Shown: positions 1 through 7,259 of the stretch, piece after piece | How positions within the stretch are numbered: position 1 is the stretch's first letter | Layout: every line of letters begins with the position of its first letter | DNA from: Metabacillus kandeliae | GTDB taxonomy: Bacteria; Bacillota; Bacilli; Bacillales; Bacillaceae | DNA: 64,000 bases | Assembly (NCBI RefSeq): GCF_021166585.1 | Contig: NZ_JAJOZE010000001.1 | Span: 142,062 to 206,061, forward strand | Direction: 5' to 3' | Made by a program: the position numbers and the translations under genes | Notes under the pieces: model-generated | The model's input: only the letters and a program-made list of their open reading frames with translations | The model's database searches: none | What the model was told of the DNA's origin: nothing

Positions 1-1
1 G

Positions 2-820
2 ACAACTGTCGGCGTGATTATCCCTGACATTTCCAGCACTTTTTATGCAGAGCTGGCAAGGGGTATTGAAGATATTGCAACAATGTACAAATACAACATT
101 ATTTTAAGCAATTCAGATCAAAACCAGGATAAAGAGCTTCACTTGCTGAACACAATGCTTGGCAAGCAGGTTGACGGGCTGCTCTTTATGAGCGGAAATA
201 TTACGAAAGCGCATGTTGAGGAATTTAAGCGCTCTCCTGTGCCGATTGTGCTTGCTGCGTCAATTGATATGGAAGAAGAAACAGCATCTGTCAGCATCAA
301 CTATGAAATGGCTACATATGATGCCGTTACAATGCTGGCTGAAAAAGGCCATCGCCGCATTGCCTATGTAAGCGGACCTCTTGAGGAGCCGATTAACAAG
401 TTCAAAAAGATGGAAGGCTACAGGCGTGCGCTGAAAGAAGCAGGCATTGAATATGATGAATCATACGTATTTGAAGGTGATTATACGTATGACTCAGGGA
501 TTGAAGGGTTTGAAAAACTGGAGCAGCTTTCTGAAAAGCCGACAGCCATTTTTGTCGGAACAGATGAAATGGCACTTGGTGTTATTCATGCTGCACAGGA
601 TAAAGGCTATCACATCCCGCAGGACTTTGAAGTCATCGGATTTGATAATACCCGCCTTGCCACAATGGTGCGCCCGCTATTAACAACTGTAGTACAGCCG
701 ACATATGATATCGGGGCTGTTGCCATGCGCCTATTAACAAAGTTAATGAACAAGGATAAAGTAGAAGATCTTACGGTTGAATTGCCGCATCGCATTGAAG
801 TAAGGCAGTCAACGAAATAA
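2..820 (+). CDS. ccpA: Catabolite control protein A, 5'-truncated by the window edge
   Basis: LacI/GalR-family master regulator of carbon catabolite control, which binds cre sites together with HPr-Ser46-P. The visible 272 codons cover the whole periplasmic-binding-protein-like core, starting at [17 protein letters not shown] and ending RIEVRQSTK. The DNA-binding helix-turn-helix and hinge (about 60 residues) lie before the first base, so the start codon is not visible. Identity is by recognition of the very conserved CcpA core ([11 protein letters not shown]-type and VGTDEMALG segments). It is followed by a terminator and the convergent acuC gene, the usual Bacillus arrangement. Candidate targets lie in this window: acuA/acsA, ackA and perhaps fruR. 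Confidence 0.95.
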   Translation, partial: TTVGVIIPDISSTFYAELARGIEDIATMYKYNIILSNSDQNQDKELHLLNTMLGKQVDGLLFMSGNITKAHVEEFKRSPVPIVLAASIDMEEETASVSINYEMATYDAVTMLAEKGHRRIAYVSGPLEEPINKFKKMEGYRRALKEAGIEYDESYVFEGDYTYDSGIEGFEKLEQLSEKPTAIFVGTDEMALGVIHAAQDKGYHIPQDFEVIGFDNTRLATMVRPLLTTVVQPTYDIGAVAMRLLTKLMNKDKVEDLTVELPHRIEVRQSTK

Positions 821-832
821 TAAATGCAGAAG

Positions 833-870
833 AACAGGCGAGCCCTTGAAGGCTCGCCTGTTTTCTTTTT
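833..870. terminator. Intrinsic terminator between ccpA and acuC
   Basis: A 13-bp stem (AACAGGCGAGCCC with GGCTCGCCTGTT, loop TTGA) is followed by a T-rich run on the plus strand. It lies between the convergent ccpA and acuC genes and probably ends ccpA; it may serve both strands. Confidence 0.85.
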
Positions 871-872
871 AT

Positions 873-2042
873 TCAGCTGTTTCGGCTTTTTGGCGCATTC
901 TGTGTGATAAACTGCAAAGCCCGTTCAACGGACTGGCTATTTTTTTCCTCAATCTCAGGCTTTCGCGGAATAGGTTTGTACATATTTTCCGGATCATTGA
1001 AGAAACGGGGCAATTCAAGCGGCGCTTTTGGCTGCCATTTTTGAATCCATTCCTCAGGAACTGCATCAGGAACAGGGAGATTCTTCATCGCAAGCCAAAT
1101 GAGTGACCATGCCCTCGGAACAACTCTCCAAATATCATATCCTCCGCCTCCGACAGCAATCCAGCGGCCGCCGCAATATTGCCGGGCCATTTCGCGTGCA
1201 AGCTTTGGAATCTCTTTGTAAATATCAATGCTTGCGGAAAGGTGTGTTAGTGGATCATAGTAATGGGCATCAGCGCCATTTTGTGTAAAGATGACATCAG
1301 GCTTAAAATATTCCACAACCTCTTTAAAAGATCTTCTGTAGGCGTTCAGCCATGATTCATCTTCTGTAAAAGCATCAAGCGGAATATTGAATGAATATCC
1401 GTAGCCTGTTCCCTGGCCCCGTTCTGTAATATTGCCCGTACCCGGAAACAAATACCGTCCTGTTTCATGGATAGAGAGAGTGCAAATATCAGAATCATCA
1501 TAAAAAGTCCATTGAACTCCATCGCCGTGATGGGCATCCGTGTCCACATACAGCACTCTTGCCTGGTACTTCTTTTGAATATATTTCAATGCGACAGAGC
1601 TGTCATTGTACACGCAGAATCCTGATGCTTTGCCTCTGAAACCGTGGTGAAGACCGCCAGCAAGGTTCAGCGCCTGTTTACCCTTGCCCTGCATCACATA
1701 ATCTGCTGCTTCAAGTGTTCCGCCAACAAGAACAGCGCTTGCTTCATGCATGCCGCTGAATATCGGCGTATCCTCTGTCCCGATCCCATAGCTGCCTGCT
1801 TCCTCTTGTGAAAGGCTGCCTTGTCCAGCCTTTTGAACTGCCTGGATGAACCCTTTATCATGCACAAGGGCAAGCTCCTCATCTGTTGCCTGCCGCGGAG
1901 CAATGAAATCCTGATCATTTATTGCCTTCAATGACCGGAGCATATCCAGTGCAAGTTCAACCCTCATTTGATTGAAGGGATGCTCCTTGCTGAATTTATA
2001 TTTCTGAAAAAGCGGTGAATAAACAAAAGCGCTCTCAGTCAT
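873..2042 (-). CDS. acuC: AcuC, acetoin-utilization class I/II histone-deacetylase-like protein deacetylase
   Basis: Zn-dependent deacetylase of the arginase/HDAC fold which, in B. subtilis, removes the acetyl group that AcuA puts on acetyl-CoA synthetase. Visible HDAC motifs include GGLHHG (catalytic His pair), DTDAHHGDGVQ (metal ligands), and the GGGGYD segment near the C-terminus. I place the start at the ATG giving MTESAFVYSP, because it aligns with the B. subtilis AcuC N-terminus and makes an ATGA overlap with the acuB stop. An in-frame ATG nine codons upstream (position 2069) has a GGAAGG sequence about 12 nt before it and is the alternative start. Third gene of the acuABC operon. Confidence 0.93.
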   Translation of the reverse strand: MTESAFVYSPLFQKYKFSKEHPFNQMRVELALDMLRSLKAINDQDFIAPRQATDEELALVHDKGFIQAVQKAGQGSLSQEEAGSYGIGTEDTPIFSGMHEASAVLVGGTLEAADYVMQGKGKQALNLAGGLHHGFRGKASGFCVYNDSSVALKYIQKKYQARVLYVDTDAHHGDGVQWTFYDDSDICTLSIHETGRYLFPGTGNITERGQGTGYGYSFNIPLDAFTEDESWLNAYRRSFKEVVEYFKPDVIFTQNGADAHYYDPLTHLSASIDIYKEIPKLAREMARQYCGGRWIAVGGGGYDIWRVVPRAWSLIWLAMKNLPVPDAVPEEWIQKWQPKAPLELPRFFNDPENMYKPIPRKPEIEEKNSQSVERALQFITQNAPKSRNS

Positions 2043-2689
2043 GTAGAAAGCCCCGGTACGTTTGGCCATAATACCGTATACCCTTCCTTCACCAAATCAG
2101 AAATCACTAATGAAGGATTCATCGTCTGAACCCTGAATACAAGGATTTTAGATTTTTGATCCTGATCAGGATAGACAAGAACACTGGAAATATTCACATT
2201 TCGTTTTTGGAAAACGCCTGAAACTTCTGAAAGTTTTCCAGACACGTTCGGCACTTTTATTTCAATTTGAGAGCCAGGCTGATCAGCCCCTGTGAGCTGT
2301 ACAAAAGTATGAAGCAAGTCAGATTCTGTCACCATGCCTACAAGCTTTCCGTATTTTAAAATAGGCAGACAGCTGATCCTGTGCTCAGAAAAAATGGCGG
2401 AAACTTCTTCAACAAAATTAAGAGGATGTGCTGTAACAACGTCCGTTTTCATAATGGATTTGAGCGGTTTTTTTAACTCATCCATATGATCCTGCAAATG
2501 AAAAATAGACGGGCTTGCATCCTTGAGATCTCTGTCTGAAACTATGCCGGCAAGCAGGCCGTCTTCAGATAAAATCGGAATATGGCGGATGCGCTGTTTT
2601 TTGCACAAATCGATTGCATCTAAAAGTGTATGTTCAGGGGAAAGTGTTGCAACGTCTTTCGCCATGATTTGTTCTATGATCACCTTCAT
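2039..2689 (-). CDS. acuB: AcuB, CBS-pair plus ACT-domain protein
   Basis: Second gene of acuABC. The protein has two CBS motifs in residues 1-140 (QIMAKDVATLSPEHTL and SIMKTDVVTAHPLNFV starts) and an ACT-like C-terminal part (IEIKVPNVSGKLSEV onward). The TFVQLTGADQPGSQIEIKV segment is near-identical to B. subtilis AcuB. The CBS pair probably senses adenine nucleotides or a related ligand, but its exact role in acetate/acetoin use is not established. The ATG at 2689 has an AAGGGGG sequence only 3 nt away; a GTG two codons downstream (2683) has better spacing and would give the B. subtilis-like N-terminus MIIEQIM, so the start is uncertain. It overlaps acuC by 4 nt. Confidence 0.93.
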   Translation of the reverse strand: MKVIIEQIMAKDVATLSPEHTLLDAIDLCKKQRIRHIPILSEDGLLAGIVSDRDLKDASPSIFHLQDHMDELKKPLKSIMKTDVVTAHPLNFVEEVSAIFSEHRISCLPILKYGKLVGMVTESDLLHTFVQLTGADQPGSQIEIKVPNVSGKLSEVSGVFQKRNVNISSVLVYPDQDQKSKILVFRVQTMNPSLVISDLVKEGYTVLWPNVPGLST

Positions 2690-2727
2690 TTACCCCCTTG
2701 CAAGCAGCGTCTGCTGCCCTGCTATGA

Positions 2728-3360
2728 TCAGTACATAAACCGGTTTTTAAAGCGAAGCCTGTCAAACTGCTGAATGGATTCCCTGTCCACTCGGCTGCCT
2801 ATCCGCGCCATCAGGCAGTTGGCTGGATGAGAGCTGATTTCCGGTTCATCTGTGGCAAACCATTCAAGTCCGCCGGCATTCATCATTTTCTCCATCACTT
2901 TGCGGTATTCCCACACATTAAGGCCTGATCCCTTTAAATCCCAATGCCAGTAGTACTCTGTCGTAATGATAATATAATCGTTCATCGCATCATCCATCAT
3001 AGAAACCCTGAGCAATGACTTTCCTGCTGAAAACCCTCTAAACTTCGGGATGATCTCAATCGCACCAAGCTCGATTAAATTCTCCATGTTTCCTTCCGAC
3101 CAGCGCTCAAGCGGGTCAGGGTACAAATATGTAACATATCCTACAATTGTGTCATGATCCCGTGCAATCAAAATTCTTCCTTCCTCAAGATCAGCAATCT
3201 CAAGCAGCGCTTTTCGCTGCTGCGCCGGAGGGCGGAAAGCTGTTAAATCATGATGGAATTCATATTCTGCGAGCTTTTTTGAGGCAACAGGACCTTCAAT
3301 AATTAACGTCGCCCGGGGAGTTTTCAGTTCCATTGCATTATAGGTTTTGTGATGTTCCAT
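2728..3360 (-). CDS. acuA: AcuA, GNAT protein acetyltransferase acting on acetyl-CoA synthetase
   Basis: GNAT-fold acetyltransferase. In B. subtilis it acetylates and inactivates AcsA on Lys549. The 210-residue protein contains the GNAT core around LIARDHDTIVGYVTY (beta4) and GAIEIIPKFRGFSAGKSLL (the acetyl-CoA pyrophosphate-binding loop, R/Q-G-x-G/A variant). The start is the ATG after AAGGCGGTG. It is the first gene of acuABC and is transcribed divergently from acsA, the enzyme it controls, across a 165-bp region containing both promoters and a cre-like site. Length and motifs are normal for the family. Confidence 0.94.
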   Translation of the reverse strand: MEHHKTYNAMELKTPRATLIIEGPVASKKLAEYEFHHDLTAFRPPAQQRKALLEIADLEEGRILIARDHDTIVGYVTYLYPDPLERWSEGNMENLIELGAIEIIPKFRGFSAGKSLLRVSMMDDAMNDYIIITTEYYWHWDLKGSGLNVWEYRKVMEKMMNAGGLEWFATDEPEISSHPANCLMARIGSRVDRESIQQFDRLRFKNRFMY

Positions 3361-3397
3361 TCGGTCACCGCCTTAATCCTAGTAAAACTTATCTATC

Positions 3398-3426
3398 ATT
3401 ATACTATAATTGTAAAGCGGTTTCAT
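3398..3426 (-). promoter_or_regulatory. Putative sigma-A promoter of acuABC
   Basis: Reading the minus strand, -35 ATGAAA (3421-3426), a 17-nt spacer and -10 TATAAT (3398-3403) precede acuA. The -10 is perfect and the -35 matches at 4 of 6 positions. The cre-like site overlaps its spacer and -35 box. Confidence 0.6.
3412..3425. promoter_or_regulatory. Candidate cre site (CcpA operator)
   Basis: GTAAAGCGGTTTCA matches the cre consensus TGWAARCGYTWNCW at 11 of 14 positions, including the central CG. It sits inside the acuA promoter and about 80 bp upstream of the acsA start point. This fits repression of acuABC by CcpA as known in B. subtilis; an effect on acsA is less certain. Confidence 0.6.
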
Positions 3427-3461
3427 TTCACGGCTTTTACAAAAAGGGTAATATCAAAAAA

Positions 3462-3490
3462 TTGTGATAGTTTAGAATGTATACTATAAT
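3462..3490 (+). promoter_or_regulatory. Sigma-A promoter of acsA
   Basis: TTGTGA (3462-3467), 17-nt spacer, TATAAT (3485-3490). The geometry is optimal and the -10 perfect; it lies 35 nt before the acsA start codon. Confidence 0.75.
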
Positions 3491-3525
3491 GAAGCTGTAT
3501 ATCTTACATAAGGGGGAACGCGGGA

Positions 3526-5244
3526 ATGAAATTGGAAGCGCTGCCAGCAGAAAAAGGAAACCATAACCTTGATGACTATGCGAAAGTATATGAAGCATTC
3601 GATTGGAAAGAAGCAGAGAACGAATTTTCATGGCCCGGAAACGGCAAGCTGAATGCTGCCTATGAAGCAATTGATAAGCATGCAGATTCTTCCCGGAAAC
3701 ACAAGATCGCTCTTTACTATAAAGATCCTTCCCGTGAAGAAAAGTATACGTTTAATGAAATGAAGCATCTCTCGAATAAAGCAGGAAATGTGCTGAAGCA
3801 GCACGCAGGCGTTGAAAAAGGGGACAGGGTATTTGTCTTTATGCCGAGAACGCCGGAATTGTATTTTGCGGTGCTTGGCGCTATTAAAATCGGGGCGGTT
3901 ATTGGGCCGCTGTTTGAAGCTTTTATGGAAGGCGCCGTAAGGGACAGGCTGGAAGACAGCGGTGCAAAGGTTATTATTACAACTCCTGAGCTTGCGGACA
4001 GGGTGCCGGTAGACTCCCTTCCTGAATTAAAGCATGTGGTTCTTGTCGGCTCTGACGTGAATGAAGAGGGGCCTTATATTGATTTTCAAAGCAGAATGAA
4101 AGAAGCCGATAAGCATTTGGAAGTAGAATGGATGGACAGGACAGACGGACTTCTTCTTCACTATACATCTGGTTCTACAGGCAAGCCAAAAGGTGTTCTT
4201 CACATTCATAACGCGATACTTCAGCAGTATCAGACTGCTAAATGGGTGCTGGATTTAAAAGAGGACGACATCTACTGGTGCACGGCTGATCCAGGCTGGG
4301 TGACTGGAACGGTTTACGGTATTTTCGGTCCTTGGCTGCACGGTGTCACAAACGTGATTGTCGGCGGCAGGTTCAATCCTGAAGCCTGGTATCAGACACT
4401 TGAGGATTATGGAGTAACTGTCTGGTACAGTGCACCGACTGCCTTCCGCATGCTGATGGGAGCAGGGGATGAACTGGTCAAAAAATATGACCTGTCAGAA
4501 CTAAGGCATATTCTTAGTGTGGGAGAGCCGCTGAATCCTGAGGTTGTCCGCTGGGGAATGAAGGTATTCGGCAAGCGGATTCATGATACATGGTGGATGA
4601 CCGAAACCGGGGCACAGGTGATTTGCAACTTCCCAAGCATGGAGGTTAAGCCGGGATCAATGGGCAAGCCGATTCCGGGCATTAAGGCAGCAATTGTGGA
4701 TGACCAGGGAAATGAGCTCGCGCCCTATCAAATGGGAAATCTCGCCATTAAAAAAGGCTGGCCTTCCATGATGCATACAATCTGGAACAACAAAGAAAAA
4801 TATGAATCTTATTTTATGCCCGGCGGCTGGTATGTATCAGGAGACTCCGCGTACATGGACGAAGACGGATACTTCTGGTTCCAGGGAAGAATAGATGACG
4901 TGATTATGACTTCAGGCGAGCGGGTCGGACCGTTCGAGGTGGAAAGCAAGCTGATTGAACATCCTGCTGTCGCTGAAGCAGGCGTTATCGGCAAGCCGGA
5001 CCCTGTTAGAGGCGAAATTATTAAAGCCTTTATCGCACTCCGTGAAGGCTATGAACCATCTGACGAACTGACAGAGGAAATCAGGCAATTTGTTAAAAAG
5101 GGCCTTGCCGCTCATTCTGCACCAAAAGAAATTGAATACAAGGATAAACTTCCAAAAACACGCAGCGGTAAAATCATGCGCCGCGTCTTGAAAGCTTGGG
5201 AGCTTGATCTTCCGGAAGGCGATCTTTCTACAATGGAAGATTGA
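3526..5244 (+). CDS. acsA: Acetyl-CoA synthetase AcsA (acetate-CoA ligase)
   Basis: ATP + acetate + CoA to acetyl-CoA + AMP + PPi, via acetyl-adenylate, in the cytoplasm. Adenylate-forming enzyme with the P-loop motif YTSGSTGKPKG (about residue 213), WWMTETG, and the C-terminal hinge segment SGDSAYMDEDGYFW. The C-terminal PKTRSGKIMRR carries the catalytic lysine at residue 549, the same number as the lysine acetylated by AcuA and deacetylated by AcuC in B. subtilis. The 572-residue length is the same as the B. subtilis enzyme. The ATG start follows AAGGGGG. It lies divergent to its modifying enzymes, so expression and activity control are encoded together. Confidence 0.97.
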   Translation: MKLEALPAEKGNHNLDDYAKVYEAFDWKEAENEFSWPGNGKLNAAYEAIDKHADSSRKHKIALYYKDPSREEKYTFNEMKHLSNKAGNVLKQHAGVEKGDRVFVFMPRTPELYFAVLGAIKIGAVIGPLFEAFMEGAVRDRLEDSGAKVIITTPELADRVPVDSLPELKHVVLVGSDVNEEGPYIDFQSRMKEADKHLEVEWMDRTDGLLLHYTSGSTGKPKGVLHIHNAILQQYQTAKWVLDLKEDDIYWCTADPGWVTGTVYGIFGPWLHGVTNVIVGGRFNPEAWYQTLEDYGVTVWYSAPTAFRMLMGAGDELVKKYDLSELRHILSVGEPLNPEVVRWGMKVFGKRIHDTWWMTETGAQVICNFPSMEVKPGSMGKPIPGIKAAIVDDQGNELAPYQMGNLAIKKGWPSMMHTIWNNKEKYESYFMPGGWYVSGDSAYMDEDGYFWFQGRIDDVIMTSGERVGPFEVESKLIEHPAVAEAGVIGKPDPVRGEIIKAFIALREGYEPSDELTEEIRQFVKKGLAAHSAPKEIEYKDKLPKTRSGKIMRRVLKAWELDLPEGDLSTMED

Positions 5245-5252
5245 TAATGTTA

Positions 5253-5294
5253 AAAAAACGCTTGGAGCAGCTATGCTTCGAGCGTTTTTTTTTT
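5253..5294 (+). terminator. Terminator of acsA
   Basis: AACGCTTGGAGCA pairs (with two G-U pairs) with TGCTTCGAGCGTT around a small loop, followed by an unbroken run of ten T. Confidence 0.9.
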
Positions 5295-5420
5295 GATTGA
5301 GAACAGGGCCGCTTCTGAAGGATGAGAAAACTGGATTTTGCATCGGGAAAATAGCTATCTTGCAGCAAGCCAAGCCGCCTATTCACCAACCCCCATCCAG
5401 CCCCACTTAATTAGCTGTTT

Positions 5421-5470
5421 TGATCGTTTCTAAATATTTTTGATTGTTTATGATTGTTTTTGATTGATTT
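5421..5470 (+). promoter_or_regulatory. Phased TGATTGTTT repeats, candidate FruR operator
   Basis: TGATCGTTTC at 5421, TGATTGTTTA at 5441, TGATTGTTTT at 5451 and TGATTGATTT at 5461 are direct repeats exactly 10 bp (or 20 bp) apart, so they face the same side of the helix. The last one contains the -35 box of the fru promoter. DeoR-family sugar repressors such as FruR bind arrays of short repeats, so these are the best operator candidates. The rest of the acsA-fruR gap (5295-5420) shows nothing recognisable. Confidence 0.55.
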
Positions 5471-5492
5471 TTGTAAGGGCTTTCGTTAAAAT
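5464..5492 (+). promoter_or_regulatory. Putative sigma-A promoter of fruRKA
   Basis: TTGATT, 17-nt spacer, TAAAAT, embedded in the end of the phased repeats. A cre-like sequence TGTAAGGGCTTTCG (5472-5485) lies in the spacer; it matches 12 of 14 cre positions but lacks the conserved central C, so CcpA control is only possible. Confidence 0.55.
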
Positions 5493-5575
5493 AAAGTTAC
5501 ACTAAAACTTTAACTAAGAGAGAAGAATAAATGCCCCTGACAAGGCAAAGAAAATTTTAAAAAGGGGTGAGGAAA

Positions 5576-6325
5576 TTGCTGACTCCGGAACGGCATAATA
5601 AAATTTTGGAAATGCTTGCTGAGAAGGAAGTTGTCCCAATCCAGGAGCTTGTTGAAGCAACAGATGCATCAGAATCCACTATCAGAAGGGATTTGAGCGA
5701 GCTTCAGAAGCGGAAAAAGCTAAAAAGAGTCCACGGCGGTGCAGAGCTTTTTTACCAAAAAGGAGAAGAACCAAGCGTCGCCCAAAAGTCTTCAAAGCAT
5801 TTGCCTGAAAAAGAACGGATTGCTGAATATGCAGCAGGTTTTGTGAATGAGGATGACCGGATTTTTCTGGATGCAGGCACAACTACATTGCAGATGATCA
5901 AGCATTTAGCAGGAAAAAACATCATGGTTGTCACAAACGGAATTACCCATTTGGAAGAGCTGCAAAAATATGAGATCCCAGTTTACCTGACAGGCGGATT
6001 TGTAAAATATAAAACAAAAGCCTTGATTGGCTCGAATGCTTTGGAAAGCTTAAACTCCTATCGGTTTGATGCATGCTTTATGGGCGTTAATGGAATTCAG
6101 GAAGAATCAGGATATACAACACCTGATCCGGAAGAGGCAGCTGTAAAGAGGCTGGCCATTGAGTTATCGCAAAAAGCCTATGTGCTTGCAGACAGCTCAA
6201 AACATGACAAAGCTGCATTTGCCAAGATTGCTGCTTTAGAAGAGGCTGTATTAATCACAGACAGAATTGAAAGCGGTTTACTGAATCAGTATCTTGAAAA
6301 AACAGACGTAAAGGTTGTGGAATAG
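5576..6325 (+). CDS. fruR: FruR, DeoR-family repressor of the fructose operon
   Basis: Transcriptional repressor that presumably responds to fructose-1-phosphate. It has an N-terminal DeoR winged helix (residues 1-55; the SESTIRRDLSEL recognition region is typical) and a sugar-phosphate isomerase-like effector domain with DAGTTT near residue 95 and FMGVNG near residue 165. I choose the TTG start giving MLTPERH, identical to the B. subtilis FruR start, preceded by AAAGGGGTGAGG. An in-frame GTG at 5567 would have no proper Shine-Dalgarno sequence. First gene of fruR-fruK-fruA; the stop is 4 nt before fruK. Confidence 0.92.
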   Translation: MLTPERHNKILEMLAEKEVVPIQELVEATDASESTIRRDLSELQKRKKLKRVHGGAELFYQKGEEPSVAQKSSKHLPEKERIAEYAAGFVNEDDRIFLDAGTTTLQMIKHLAGKNIMVVTNGITHLEELQKYEIPVYLTGGFVKYKTKALIGSNALESLNSYRFDACFMGVNGIQEESGYTTPDPEEAAVKRLAIELSQKAYVLADSSKHDKAAFAKIAALEEAVLITDRIESGLLNQYLEKTDVKVVE

Positions 6326-6329
6326 CATC

Positions 6330-7244
6330 ATGATTTATACTTGTACACTTAACCCATCCATTGACTATATCGTAAAGACGCCAGAGCTTACAGTCGGCGG
6401 ATTAAACAGGGCCACACAATCAATGTTTTACCCCGGAGGAAAGGGAATCAATGTTTCCAGAGTGCTCAAAAGACTTGGTGCAGACAGCACTGCTCTTGGG
6501 TTTGCCGGCGGTTTTACCGGGGATTTTGTGAAAAGCTTCCTGGCAGATGAAGGAATTATTCATGACTTCACACTCGTAAACGAACCAACGAGAATCAATG
6601 TGAAAGTCAAGGCGAATGAAGAAACAGAAATTAATGGCCATGGACCAGATATTACAGCTTTTCAGCAGGAGGAACTGTTTCGGAAAATTGCAGCTCTTGA
6701 TAAGGAAGACGTGCTTATTATTGCCGGCAGTATTCCATCCTCACTGCCATCTGACTTTTATACACTTCTGACAAAGCAGTGCAATGAAAAGGATGTACGG
6801 GTCATTATTGACACTTCAGGATCTGCATTAAGGGAGACTTTTCCAGATAAGCCATTTTTAATAAAGCCGAATCATCATGAGCTTGGCGAATTATTCAATA
6901 CCGTCATCACAAGTGCTGAAGAGGCAGCAGCTTATGGGAAAAAGCTGCTTGATGAGGGAGTGCGGAATGTCATTGTTTCGATGGCAGGCGATGGAGCTGT
7001 TTTTGTAAATAAAGAAAAAACCTTGTTTGCAAATGTACCAAAAGGAGAAGTGAAAAACTCAGTCGGCTCAGGGGATTCTCTTGTAGCCGGATTTATTGGA
7101 ACTTATCTTCATAGCCAAAATTTAGAAGAGGCCTTCCGGACAGGAGTTGCAGCCGGAAGCGCAACAGCTTTTTCGGATGATTTATGCACAAGGGAAACCG
7201 TGGAGAACCTGAAGCAGCAGGTCACAGTAAAGAACCTTGGATAA
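6330..7244 (+). CDS. fruK: 1-phosphofructokinase FruK
   Basis: Phosphorylates fructose-1-phosphate (made by FruA during uptake) to fructose-1,6-bisphosphate in the cytoplasm. PfkB/ribokinase family: the N-terminal signature is PGGKGINVSRVLKRLG (residues 35-50) and the C-terminal signature NSVGSGDSLVAGF (about residues 245-257) carries the catalytic Asp. The start MIYTCTLNPSIDYIV matches known FruK N-termini; the in-frame upstream codons overlap fruR and are not needed. It lies between fruR and fruA with very short gaps, so it is co-transcribed. Confidence 0.95.
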   Translation: MIYTCTLNPSIDYIVKTPELTVGGLNRATQSMFYPGGKGINVSRVLKRLGADSTALGFAGGFTGDFVKSFLADEGIIHDFTLVNEPTRINVKVKANEETEINGHGPDITAFQQEELFRKIAALDKEDVLIIAGSIPSSLPSDFYTLLTKQCNEKDVRVIIDTSGSALRETFPDKPFLIKPNHHELGELFNTVITSAEEAAAYGKKLLDEGVRNVIVSMAGDGAVFVNKEKTLFANVPKGEVKNSVGSGDSLVAGFIGTYLHSQNLEEAFRTGVAAGSATAFSDDLCTRETVENLKQQVTVKNLG

Positions 7245-7259
7245 AGGGGGATATTTAAT

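Noticed and set aside
4912-5373. 153-codon minus-strand frame over the end of acsA and its terminator
   Set aside because: It runs through the acsA terminator hairpin and the composition is typical of antisense shadow; no family is recognised.
5472-5485. Second cre-like site in the fru promoter as a firm CcpA operator
   Set aside because: It lacks the central C of the invariant CG, so it is only mentioned under the promoter.
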